DNA of 7,383 nt from Oscillospiraceae bacterium (GTDB lineage Bacteria; Bacillota_A; Clostridia; Oscillospirales; JAAYXM01), in assembly GCA_017408185.1 (NCBI GenBank), contig JAFQVE010000269.1:1-7383 (forward strand). The letters run 5' to 3'. Made by a program: the position numbers and the translations under genes. How positions within the stretch are numbered: position 1 is the stretch's first letter; every line of letters begins with the position of its first letter. The notes under the pieces were generated by a model. The model did no database searches, was not told the origin of the DNA, and was given only the letters and a program-made list of their open reading frames with translations. Shown one piece after another: positions 1 through 6,550 of the stretch.

Positions 1-820
1 CGATGTTTGCCGCATGGCTGCACAAATAGGTTATGACGGAATAGAATTCCGGGGAGAACCGCCGGTTGAAATGGAGGGACTTTCCTTTCGTGAATATTGT
101 GAGGAAATAGCGGCGGCAAAGAAAAAGTATTCGCTTTCGGAAATTCTTTTCGGGATTGCAGTTCGGGGATATACAAGCGATGACAAAGCAACACGTGAAA
201 AGGCAATTTCGGATGTTGTTGAAAAGGTGAAAATTGCAAACGATATCTGCGGAACAACGCTTTGCAATACGTTTGGTGAGGACATTCAGTCTAAAATCCA
301 GACTGCTCCCGCAGGCGCGTATGAATTTACGGGAAGTGCCGCGGCAGAACAAAGGGATTGGGATATGGCGGTTGAAGCATTCGACAAGATAGGTCGCGGG
401 CTTGAAAAGCTCGGAGTGCGTTTTGCATTTGAAACGCATATGATTTTTCTGCACGATTTGCCGCGTGCTTCCAAAAAGCTTGTTGATTTGATTGACAGCC
501 CGGTAATCGGTATCAATATGGATTACGGAAATACCGTGTATTTTCCGGAGTATCCGTCCGTAGAAGAAACAATAGATATTTACGGAGATAAGATCTTCTA
601 TACTCATCTGAAAAATTCTGTTTCAATTCCGGGAAGCGGGAATAAGCGCCTTCCTACGGCACTTTCCGATGGCGAGATCAATCATCGCATATATTTAAAG
701 AAGCTTCGTGAAGTCGGCTTTGACGGTCCGATAGGGATAGAGGCACCGCGGCCCGGTGACAGAACTCATTTTGCAAAGCAGGATTTCGATTATTTTAAAG
801 CGGTTATGAAATCGTTATAA
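1..820 (+). CDS. Sugar phosphate isomerase/epimerase family TIM-barrel protein (5' partial)
   Basis: This is a xylose-isomerase-like TIM barrel protein (AP_endonuc_2 superfamily), a family that isomerises or epimerises sugars or related polyols with a divalent metal. The frame is open from base 2, reading DVCR before the ATG at 14. That ATG lies inside the conserved 'AaqiGYDGIEfRG' first strand, so it is not the real start and the gene begins left of the window. Counting from that Met, likely metal ligands are Glu140 (AFETH), Asp170 (NMDYGN), His198 (YTHLKN) and Glu243 (GIEAPRPGD). Their order and approximate spacing fit the Glu-Asp-His-Glu set of tagatose-3-epimerase-like enzymes. The C-terminus looks complete. 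It is followed after 13 bases by the CapA-like gene, so the two are probably cotranscribed. The family call is firm; the substrate cannot be read from sequence. Confidence 0.87.
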   Translation, partial: DVCRMAAQIGYDGIEFRGEPPVEMEGLSFREYCEEIAAAKKKYSLSEILFGIAVRGYTSDDKATREKAISDVVEKVKIANDICGTTLCNTFGEDIQSKIQTAPAGAYEFTGSAAAEQRDWDMAVEAFDKIGRGLEKLGVRFAFETHMIFLHDLPRASKKLVDLIDSPVIGINMDYGNTVYFPEYPSVEETIDIYGDKIFYTHLKNSVSIPGSGNKRLPTALSDGEINHRIYLKKLREVGFDGPIGIEAPRPGDRTHFAKQDFDYFKAVMKSL

Positions 821-824
821 GGAG
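821..824 (+). promoter_or_regulatory. Ribosome binding site for the CapA-like gene
   Basis: TAAGGAG, made of the stop codon of the upstream gene plus GGAG, lies 9 bases before the ATG at 834. It fixes that start and shows close translational packing of the two genes. Confidence 0.75.
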
Positions 825-833
825 AAAAACAGT

Positions 834-1988
834 ATGAGCAAGCAGGTAACAATGATAATTTGCGGAGATACGGTGCCGACCGAGAGCAATTTTGACGAAT
901 TTATAAAAGCAGACAGAGAAAGCCTTATAAGCGATGAGCTTTGGGCGAAAACGAAGGATGCCGATTTCAGATTTTTCAATCTTGAGGTTCCGCTTACCGA
1001 TAAAGAAGAACCCATAGTAAAATGCGGTCCGAATCTCATAGCACCGACGGAATGTATCAACGGTATAAAGGCGATGAAGCCGGATCTTATAGGTCTTGCG
1101 AATAACCACACTCTTGATCAGGACGAGCAAGGGCTTTTTTCTACGTTTGACGTTTTGCGTGATAACGGCATTCCCTTTATCGGTGCGGGAAGAAACGTGG
1201 AAGAGGCTGCAAAACCGTATATATTTGAAAAGAACGGGTTAAAAATCGGCATTTACAACTGTGCGGAGCATGAGTTTACTATTGTAGAGGAAGACAAGCC
1301 GGGCGCTAATCCGTTTGATGTGTTCGACAGTCCGGAGCATATCCGTGAATTAAAAAAGCAATGTGATTACGTTGTGGTTATATATCATGGCTGTAAGGAG
1401 CATTACCGTTATCCTTCTCCAAACGTACAACGGGCGTGCAGGAAGATGATTGAGTGCGGCGCAGACCTTGTTGTAGGTCAGCACAGCCATTGCGTCGGGT
1501 GTGAGGAAGAATATCTCGGCGGGCGCATAGTCTACGGTCAGGGAAACTTTATCTTCGATAAATACAGCCGCGAGGAATGGAAAACCGGTATGATTCTCAA
1601 GGTAACCTTTGGCGAGAAAATGGACGTTGAGTACATACCGCTCTGCCGTGAGAATAAAGGCTCGGGCGTTGGAAGCAGGGAGATAATTGACGGATTTATG
1701 CAGCGCAGTGAAGAAATAAAAAATCCGGGTTTTATCGCGGAGAACTATGAAAAATACGCCCTCGGTATGATAGATGAATATTTTGCGATGCTCACAGACA
1801 CCTCCGGCGAGGCGTTTTCGGATGCGCGCAATGCAGAGCGTGCAAAGACGGAAAAGTTGAGGGAAAAGTATCACGTAAGCGTTCTTGCGGCTATGGAAAA
1901 TCTGTTCCGGTGCGAAGCGCATAACGAGCTTATCGAGGCGGCACTGCACAGCATAACAAAATCCGGCAAATACCACGGAGGAAAATAA
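834..1988 (+). CDS. CapA-family (PGA_cap) metallophosphoesterase-like protein
   Basis: A 384-residue protein of the CapA/poly-gamma-glutamate capsule family, which has a calcineurin-like metallophosphoesterase fold. Visible motifs in order are GD (11-12), NLE (49-51), LANNH (89-93), YHG (184-186), GQHSH (215-219) and YGQGNF (234-239), which supply the expected metal-binding Asp, Asn and His residues. These motifs span about residues 5-245. The remaining 140 residues are mostly helical-looking and not recognised. Classical CapA of the capsule operon is membrane-anchored, but this protein starts MSKQVTMIICGD with no signal peptide or membrane segment, so it is probably cytosolic. It is not beside capB or capC and should not be named a capsule gene. 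Its neighbours are a sugar isomerase-like gene and a serine hydrolase, which suggests small-molecule or glycan metabolism. The family call is strong and the role is unknown. Confidence 0.88.
   Translation: MSKQVTMIICGDTVPTESNFDEFIKADRESLISDELWAKTKDADFRFFNLEVPLTDKEEPIVKCGPNLIAPTECINGIKAMKPDLIGLANNHTLDQDEQGLFSTFDVLRDNGIPFIGAGRNVEEAAKPYIFEKNGLKIGIYNCAEHEFTIVEEDKPGANPFDVFDSPEHIRELKKQCDYVVVIYHGCKEHYRYPSPNVQRACRKMIECGADLVVGQHSHCVGCEEEYLGGRIVYGQGNFIFDKYSREEWKTGMILKVTFGEKMDVEYIPLCRENKGSGVGSREIIDGFMQRSEEIKNPGFIAENYEKYALGMIDEYFAMLTDTSGEAFSDARNAERAKTEKLREKYHVSVLAAMENLFRCEAHNELIEAALHSITKSGKYHGGK
1977..1981 (+). promoter_or_regulatory. Ribosome binding site for the serine hydrolase gene
   Basis: GGAGG inside the last codons of the CapA-like gene, 9 bases before the ATG at 1991. 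With only 2 bases between the stop (1986-1988) and the ATG, translational coupling is likely. Confidence 0.75.
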
Positions 1989-1990
1989 AA

Positions 1991-3487
1991 ATGGCGGAGA
2001 TTTTTACATATGCATCACCGGAAACGGTCGGAATGTCATCGGATGACATTCTGGCATTTATTGATGAGCTTGAAGAAAACGGACTTAATATGCACAGTGT
2101 TATGGTAATACGTCACGGAAAGATAGCCGCAGAGGGCTACTGGAAGCCGTTTCACCGTGATTTCCGGCACAGGATGTATTCTATAAGCAAGAGCTTTGTT
2201 GCCGGTGCAATCGGGCTTCTTCTTGATGAAGGCAGAATATCTCTTTCCGACAGAGTTTGCAAATATTTTCCAGAGTATCCGGAAGAAAATCTGCATCCGT
2301 ACACACGTGAAACCACTGTGCGGGATCTGCTCATTATGGCAAGTCCGTTTGAGCTTACATATTCGCTGTGGGGAAATGCACGCAACACGCGTTACTGGGT
2401 GGAATCATTCTTTACCGCAGCACCCAAAAAGCCGGCAGGAACCGTCTTTTGTTATGACACAACGGCATCCTTTATTCTTGATGTTATAGCAGAGCGGGTA
2501 ACCGGTATGAAATTTATGGATTATCTGTATGAAAAGATTCTGCACAAGGTGGATTTTTCAAAAAATGTCCGTTGCATACAGTCACCGGACGGATATTCAT
2601 GGGGTGGATCAGGAGTTCTTTGCACCACGCTTGACCTTGCAAAATTCGCATATATTTTCTTAAACGGAGGTAAGGTCGGAGAGGAACAGCTTATTTCTGC
2701 TGAATTTGTGAAGGAAGCGACAGCAAAGCAGATTGATACTGATGTTTACGGACATGGCGGTAATATATACAGCACCCACGGCTACGGATATCAGATATGG
2801 TGCAATGAAGAGAACGGCTTTGCGTTCAACGGAATGGGAAATCAGCACGCTTTCTGCTATCCGGACAAGGATTTACTTGTTGTCTGCACTGCGGACAATC
2901 AGGGAAAACAGCCGGAATCCGCGCGCGTGCTTTTCACTGCCGTGAAAAATCATCTCGTAAAAAAATGCGCCGATGCCCCGCTCGCCGAAAATGAGGCAGG
3001 GTATAATGCACTGAAGGAAAAGCTTAAAAATCTCACGCTTAATATGCCGAAAGGCGAAAAAACAAGCATGTATATTGAAAAGATAAACGGGAAAAGATAT
3101 GTCCTTAACGAAAATTCGCTCGGCTGGGAGTGGATGACTTTTGAGTTTTGTGACGGAAAAGGTACGCTCTGTTATAAAAATGCACGCGGAGAGAAAAGTC
3201 TTTCTTTCGGTTTAGGTGAATATCTTGAAGGCGAGCTTCCGGAGACAGAATATTCCGGAGAGGTGATCGGAATTCCGCTTGGACGCGGATACCGTTATGT
3301 CGGCACCGGAGTCTGGTGGAGTGAAAGACAGCTTCTGCTTCGCTTCAATATTATAGATGATTATATCGGCAATCTGACCTTTGCATTTTCGTTTAACGGA
3401 AATAAGGTGGGATTCCGTGCATCCAAGGCGGCAGAAGGCTTTCTTGATGACTATCAGGGGCTTGCCGGCGGAGAAATCTCCGATTAA
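1991..3487 (+). CDS. Class-C beta-lactamase-fold serine hydrolase (esterase/DD-peptidase-like)
   Basis: A 498-residue member of the Beta-lactamase (PF00144) serine hydrolase family. The N-terminus 'ASPETVGMSSDDI', followed by 'HSVMVIRHGKIAAEGYW', is typical of the EstB-like branch found in many clostridia. The catalytic SxxK is Ser64-Ile-Ser-Lys67 in YSISKSF. The second motif is Tyr155-Asp-Thr157 in place of the usual YxN. The third motif region is about 280-285 (NGMGNQ), matching the GhGGQ-type segment of esterases rather than the KTG of true beta-lactamases. The hydrolase domain covers about residues 8-325. Residues 330-498 form an extra C-terminal part, apparently rich in beta strands, that I do not recognise. 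There is no signal peptide, so a cytoplasmic esterase or amidase is more likely than a penicillin-binding enzyme. It is the last gene of the operon and is followed by a strong hairpin. The natural substrate is unknown. Confidence 0.88.
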   Translation: MAEIFTYASPETVGMSSDDILAFIDELEENGLNMHSVMVIRHGKIAAEGYWKPFHRDFRHRMYSISKSFVAGAIGLLLDEGRISLSDRVCKYFPEYPEENLHPYTRETTVRDLLIMASPFELTYSLWGNARNTRYWVESFFTAAPKKPAGTVFCYDTTASFILDVIAERVTGMKFMDYLYEKILHKVDFSKNVRCIQSPDGYSWGGSGVLCTTLDLAKFAYIFLNGGKVGEEQLISAEFVKEATAKQIDTDVYGHGGNIYSTHGYGYQIWCNEENGFAFNGMGNQHAFCYPDKDLLVVCTADNQGKQPESARVLFTAVKNHLVKKCADAPLAENEAGYNALKEKLKNLTLNMPKGEKTSMYIEKINGKRYVLNENSLGWEWMTFEFCDGKGTLCYKNARGEKSLSFGLGEYLEGELPETEYSGEVIGIPLGRGYRYVGTGVWWSERQLLLRFNIIDDYIGNLTFAFSFNGNKVGFRASKAAEGFLDDYQGLAGGEISD

Positions 3488-3493
3488 GTGTAT

Positions 3494-3540
3494 ATAACAG
3501 CAAACTGCCTCCGGCGCAGCCGGAGGCAGTTTGCTGTTAT
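3494..3540. terminator. Perfect 22-bp stem hairpin between convergent transcripts
   Basis: Arms 3494-3515 and 3519-3540 are exactly complementary, with a GCA loop at 3516-3518. The core reads CCTCCGGC / GCCGGAGG. It begins 7 bases after the serine hydrolase stop codon. On the + strand a T5 tract follows six bases after the stem (3546-3550), so it probably ends the three-gene operon. It also lies 13 bases beyond the pfp-end copy at 3553-3606 on the minus strand and may once have been the pfp terminator. No T tract follows on that strand. Confidence 0.8.
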
Positions 3541-3552
3541 GCGTGGTTTTTC

Positions 3553-3606
3553 TTATTCCTTTTCAAGTGCGAGGGTTCTTGTTGTGAGGTCGCAAACCTC
3601 TGCCGG
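3553..3606 (-). pseudogene. Duplicate of the last 54 bases of pfp (direct repeat, left copy)
   Basis: Read on the minus strand, this encodes [17 protein letters not shown] followed by TAA, identical in protein to the end of the intact pfp at 4658-4711. The only nucleotide difference is position 3574 (G) against 4679 (A). This is a third-position change within a Thr codon (ACC against ACT). Upstream on the minus strand, homology to pfp stops abruptly and the nuclease gene stop codon (3611-3613) follows after four bases. It is a displaced or imported gene end, not an expressed gene. Confidence 0.85.
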
Positions 3607-3610
3607 GTAA

Positions 3611-4484
3611 TCATTCGCTCTTTTCTTTTTCTTGTTGCTGCAAGTAAAACATCGCTTTTTGTGCCTCAATTTCTGATTTTAATTCTTCCTCAGTTGGGAG
3701 ATACAGCTTATATTTACTTGCGAATAATTGTTCGTTTCCATGCATTACAGAATATTTTGCAATATCGGCATCCGTTTCGGAGCATAATACTATGCCGATA
3801 GTCGGGTTGTCTCCTTCGCTTCGCTTTAACTCATCATACATTCTGATATACATATCCATCTGCCCGACATCCTGATGCGTAATTTTCTTTGTTTTAAGGT
3901 CAATCAGTACAAAGCATTTAAGAATGTAGTTATAGAAAACAAGGTCGATGAAATAGTCCTCTTTCTCCGTTTGGATATGCTGCTGTCTTGCAACGAAAGC
4001 ATAACCTTTCCCCCATTTCCATAAGAAACTTCTGTATGTTTGAAATAATACTTGTTTCAAGCTCTGTTTCCGTGAAACTCGCATTCTGTCCTAAGCCAAG
4101 AAATTCAGCAACAACAGGATTCTTGATAAATTCAAGCTTGTCAGCTTGATATTCTGCTGTTATCTCTTTCATTTCGCTTTCTACAAGTTCTTTGCTTTGA
4201 GATTGTAACAGACGATGATAATATTGTGATGCTATATTTCTCTGTAGGGTTTTAACGCTCCAAGTTTGCTCTGCGGCTTCTTTCGCATACCATTCTCTTG
4301 CAACAGGGTCATGAACCTGTACCAAAGTTCTGTAATGCGACCAGGAAAGCAAGGACAGAGATTTTCCACACGGCGTGTGGAAAATGTTTGGGAACATCTT
4401 ATAGAATGAATAAAAGCTGTAAAGATTTGTTTTTGTAAAGCCTTTTCCATACGCATTTGTCAAGCGTTCTGACAACTTCTTCAT
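3611..4484 (-). pseudogene. DUF1016/YhcG-family PD-(D/E)XK nuclease, frameshifted and N-terminally short
   Basis: The two halves lie in different minus frames. Bases 4484 to about 4011 encode the helical DUF1016_N part (MKKLSERLTNAYGKGF, then LLSWSHYRTL near residues 45-54, TWSVKTLQRNI at 74-84, KNPVVAEFLGL at 121-131). Bases about 4012 to 3611 encode the nuclease part. Removing one G from the coding-strand G5 run (4010-4014) joins QKFLMEMG to KGYAFVARQ and gives about 290 residues. In that joined numbering the PD-(D/E)XK residues are Asp180 (YFIDLVFYN), Asp195-Leu-Lys197 (VLIDLK) and Gln208 (GQMDMY), all in the second half. The C-terminus is complete (LYLPTEEELKSEIEAQKAMFYLQQ). Relatives usually carry some 40-50 further N-terminal residues. 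Here an in-frame TAA at 4509-4511 blocks extension, and no ribosome binding site precedes the ATG. It is probably inactive, unless the extra base is a sequencing error. The biological role of the family is not settled; members are scattered accessory genes. Confidence 0.85.
4361..4385. repeat. Perfect 11-bp inverted repeat inside the nuclease gene
   Basis: Arms 4361-4371 (ATTTTCCACAC) and 4375-4385 (GTGTGGAAAAT) are exactly complementary around a GGC loop. On the coding strand this lies in the NIFHTPCGKS segment just before the conserved LSWSHY motif. It is in frame, so it may be a coincidental or inserted palindrome in a variable loop of the family. Confidence 0.6.
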
Positions 4485-4497
4485 TATGTTTAAAACA

Positions 4498-4526
4498 ATT
4501 ATACCATATTAATCATATCTGTACAA
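4498..4526 (-). promoter_or_regulatory. Near-consensus SigA promoter abutting the nuclease gene
   Basis: On the minus strand TTGTAC (4521-4526) is followed by a 17-base spacer and TATAAT (4498-4503), with TGG before the -10 giving an extended -10. The predicted transcript would begin near 4491, only about 7 bases before the ATG at 4482-4484, so the mRNA would be nearly leaderless. The rest of the gap to 4610 is AT-rich, and I see no other feature in it. Confidence 0.65.
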
Positions 4527-4610
4527 CTGATTTGAATGAATTTCTGCACCTTAACAAATAAAAATCCAACTTTCAAATAATTTATACTTTAATGAAATCG
4601 AAAAGACGAA

Positions 4611-4639
4611 ATGACCTCCGGCAGATTGCCGGGGGTCAT
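4611..4639 (-). terminator. Hairpin terminator downstream of pfp
   Basis: Arms 4611-4623 and 4627-4639 pair over 13 bp with one G-T wobble and a three-base loop. It starts 19 bases after the pfp stop codon on the minus strand and is followed by a broken T-rich stretch (TTCGTCTTTTCG). The GC core (CCTCCGGC) resembles that of the hairpin at 3494-3540. Confidence 0.65.
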
Positions 4640-4657
4640 TCGTATGAAGCTCTTTAA

Positions 4658-4711
4658 TTATTCCTTTTCAAGTGCGAGAGTTCTTGTTGTGAGGTCGCAA
4701 ACCTCTGCCGG
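4658..4711 (-). repeat. Direct repeat, right copy (native 3' end of pfp)
   Basis: This is the 54-bp partner of 3553-3606 at an offset of exactly 1105 bases, with one mismatch (4679 against 3574). It is the functional end of pfp. Both copies contain a short dyad, GAGGT-CGCAA-ACCTC (3586-3600 and 4691-4705), near the edge that faces into the pfp gene. Confidence 0.9.
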
Positions 4712-6316
4712 ACCGTAGTACTGGATAGCACCGGGATATACATATGAAGTCTCAATTGCCCAGGTGTCTCTGTTTGCTTCAAAGAACTTAAACGGCTTGC
4801 CGCAAAGCTCAACAAGTGCTTTCTTGATAACCGGCTTATCTTCGCCGTGGCGGCGTTCGATGTTCATCATTTTGGTTATCGGCATACCGCCTGCAACCCA
4901 TTCGTCCGCGGGCTTTGAAAGGTTTGAAATCTTGGAGAGATATCCGTTGTAGCCATACTGGATGAGCATAAATGCATTGTAACCGAGGCTGTAGCAATAG
5001 TCCGCATCAAAGTTTGACGGGAATGCGCATCTTCCTTCATAACCGAAGAAGTGGTGGAGCGGGGAGAACTTACCGCTATACTTTCCGTCCTTCTTGCGTG
5101 CGGCAAGCTTATCTGCGACGAGAGCTGAGAAAAGCTTTTCTGATTCGATAAGCGAAACCTGGACGTTGCCGTGCGGGTCGCGTTCTAAGAACAGCTGCTG
5201 CTGGATGCCCTGCGGGAGAATTGCGAATACTTCCATCGACTCTTTTGTGAGCCCGTTTTCAATGAATGCATATTTGTCTGCCCATGTCGGAAGTGCGTTA
5301 AAGTCATCTGCGCGGCTTCCGGCAAGAAGCTCGTTAATCTCAGCAATAAGAACTGAAAATTCCGGAACGAACTCGACAACGCCTTCGGGAATTATTGCAA
5401 CGCCGAAGTTCATGCCTTTTGCGGCTCTGCCTGCTACGGAATCTGCAATGTAATCGGCAATCTGGGAAAGGGACATCTTCTTTGCGGCAACTTCTTCAGA
5501 GATAAGGCAGATGTTAGGCTGAGTCTCAAGTGCACACTCAAGAGCAACGTGGGAAGCAGAACGCCCCATAACCTTGACGAAATGCCAGTATTTCTTTGCA
5601 GAGTTTGCGTCTCTTTCAATGTTGCCGATAAGCTCGCTGTATGTCTTAGTTGCAGTGTCAAAACCGAAGGAGCACTCAATGTCTTCATTCTTGAGGTCGC
5701 CGTCAATGGTCTTCGGACAACCGATTACCTGTACTCCTGTGTTGTTTGCGGCAAAATACTCCGCAAGAACAGCGGCGTTGGTGTTGGAATCGTCACCGCC
5801 GATGATTACGATTGCCGTGATGCCGTGCTTTTTGCAGACATCAGCAACGATGGCAAACTGCTCGTTGGTTTCAAGCTTTGTTCTGCCGGAACCGATGATG
5901 TCAAAACCGCCGGTGTTTCTGTATTTGTTGATGTATTCATCATCAAAGATTATATAATCGTCCTCGATAAGTCCGCTCGGGCCGCCCTTGAAGCCGTAAA
6001 GAACGTTCTCGGGATTGGTGGATTTAAGCGCATCATAGAGCCCGCAGATAACGTTGTGACCGCCCGGTGCCTGACCGCCGGAAAGGATAACACCGACGAC
6101 CTGACGCCTGTCCTCGGAAGTGTTCTGGCCTTTCTTGAAAACTATTTCCTTTTTTCCGTAGGTGTTGGGGAAAAGTGCTGCGATTTTCTCGCAATCTGCA
6201 ACGCTTTTTGTTTCCGCACCCTCGGAAACACTGATTTCAGCGATGCCGCCGCGAAGCATCTGCGGAAGCTTCGGTGAATATTCATATCTTGCTTTCTGTA
6301 ACGGTGAAATTTTCAT
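4658..6316 (-). CDS. pfp: Diphosphate--fructose-6-phosphate 1-phosphotransferase (PPi-dependent PFK, long form)
   Basis: Phosphorylates fructose 6-phosphate to fructose 1,6-bisphosphate using pyrophosphate; it is a reversible cytosolic step of glycolysis and gluconeogenesis. The 552 residues match the long (about 550 aa) plant-beta/spirochaete-like PFP type. Motifs are [14 protein letters not shown] (75-88), GFKGGPSGL (108-116), [10 protein letters not shown] (171-180), PKTIDGDL (201-208) and MGRSASH (250-256). The Asp in GGDDS, where ATP enzymes have Gly, together with Lys202 in PKTIDGD, is the accepted signature of PPi rather than ATP use. The start at 6316 was chosen because AGGAGAG lies 7 bases upstream and [13 protein letters not shown] is the family N-terminus. 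A longer reading from 6364 would overlap the promoter. The last 54 bases are duplicated at 3553-3606, but the gene itself is intact. Confidence 0.95.
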   Translation of the reverse strand: MKISPLQKARYEYSPKLPQMLRGGIAEISVSEGAETKSVADCEKIAALFPNTYGKKEIVFKKGQNTSEDRRQVVGVILSGGQAPGGHNVICGLYDALKSTNPENVLYGFKGGPSGLIEDDYIIFDDEYINKYRNTGGFDIIGSGRTKLETNEQFAIVADVCKKHGITAIVIIGGDDSNTNAAVLAEYFAANNTGVQVIGCPKTIDGDLKNEDIECSFGFDTATKTYSELIGNIERDANSAKKYWHFVKVMGRSASHVALECALETQPNICLISEEVAAKKMSLSQIADYIADSVAGRAAKGMNFGVAIIPEGVVEFVPEFSVLIAEINELLAGSRADDFNALPTWADKYAFIENGLTKESMEVFAILPQGIQQQLFLERDPHGNVQVSLIESEKLFSALVADKLAARKKDGKYSGKFSPLHHFFGYEGRCAFPSNFDADYCYSLGYNAFMLIQYGYNGYLSKISNLSKPADEWVAGGMPITKMMNIERRHGEDKPVIKKALVELCGKPFKFFEANRDTWAIETSYVYPGAIQYYGPAEVCDLTTRTLALEKE

Positions 6317-6323
6317 CAGATAT

Positions 6324-6330
6324 CTCTCCT
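6324..6330 (-). promoter_or_regulatory. Ribosome binding site that fixes the pfp start
   Basis: AGGAGAG on the minus strand, 7 bases before the ATG at 6314-6316. It decides against the upstream in-frame ATG at 6364. Confidence 0.8.
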
Positions 6331-6352
6331 GTCTGTTTATACATATGTTAGT

Positions 6353-6381
6353 ATTGTAACACATTTTACCCGAATCGTAAA
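6353..6381 (-). promoter_or_regulatory. Predicted pfp promoter
   Basis: On the minus strand TTTACG (6376-6381), a 17-base spacer and TACAAT (6353-6358), with TGT just before the -10 making an extended -10. A transcript starting near 6346 would have a leader of about 30 bases. No operator or riboswitch is apparent. Confidence 0.55.
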
Positions 6382-6480
6382 GATATATGTTCGAAAAAGA
6401 ATTTTTCTGTATTGTGGAAATTTTTATGAAAACAGACGAAAGACCATCGGTGAAGTTGCCCGATTTGTCACAAAGTCTGC

Positions 6481-6510
6481 TTGAATTGACATTTAATAAA
6501 GGAATATAAT
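6481..6510 (+). promoter_or_regulatory. Predicted promoter of the DegT-family gene
   Basis: TTGAAT (6481-6486), an 18-base spacer and TATAAT (6505-6510). The -10 is a perfect match and the -35 matches four of six positions. The leader to the ATG at 6599 would be about 80 bases and contains the small hairpin at 6551-6570. Confidence 0.5.
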
Positions 6511-6550
6511 AAGAAAGAACCGTAACAGGCGATTAAATCTACAAAAAATG

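Larger units (their letters stand above)
3553..4711. mobile_element. Putative integrated cassette bounded by copies of the pfp 3' end
   Basis: Two 54-bp direct repeats (3553-3606 and 4658-4711, 53/54 identical) flank 1051 bases that hold only a broken DUF1016-family nuclease gene and its promoter. The repeats are the end of the pfp coding sequence including the stop codon. This layout is known for elements that integrate in the 3' end of a gene and restore it with their own copy. The repeat unit is 1105 bp. Hand-counted 60-base lines inside the cassette run near 27-35% G+C, against about 53-57% for sampled pfp lines, which supports foreign origin. No integrase, transposase or terminal inverted repeats are visible. 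It could therefore be non-autonomous, a deletion remnant, or the product of homologous recombination. The boundaries are inferred. Confidence 0.5.

Noticed and set aside
1350..1976. 208-codon open frame on the minus strand
   Set aside because: It is a shadow of the CapA-like gene and has no plausible ribosome binding site or family resemblance.
4010..4014. Programmed -1 ribosomal frameshift in the nuclease gene
   Set aside because: Joining the two halves needs a +1 shift, and no classical X-XXY-YYZ heptamer in the right frame or following pseudoknot is evident.
3611..4084. Independent 157-aa gene starting at ATG 4084 on the minus strand
   Set aside because: Its first 24 residues are an out-of-frame reading of the upstream half of the same nuclease gene. 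Only the part after the G5 run is homologous.
5549..6277. Long open frame on the + strand (242 codons)
   Set aside because: It lies entirely antisense to the well-supported pfp gene and its translation resembles no family I know.
6317..6364. N-terminal extension of pfp to an ATG at 6364
   Set aside because: The extension ([16 protein letters not shown]) is not typical of PFP and overlaps the predicted -10. A strong ribosome binding site supports 6316.
6444..6462. ATCGG / CCGAT inverted repeat between pfp and the aminotransferase gene
   Set aside because: A five-base stem with a nine-base loop is expected by chance at this scale.
6486..6491. Consensus TTGACA as the -35 of the aminotransferase promoter
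   Set aside because: It is only 13 bases from TATAAT, too close. TTGAAT at 6481-6486 gives an acceptable 18-base spacer.
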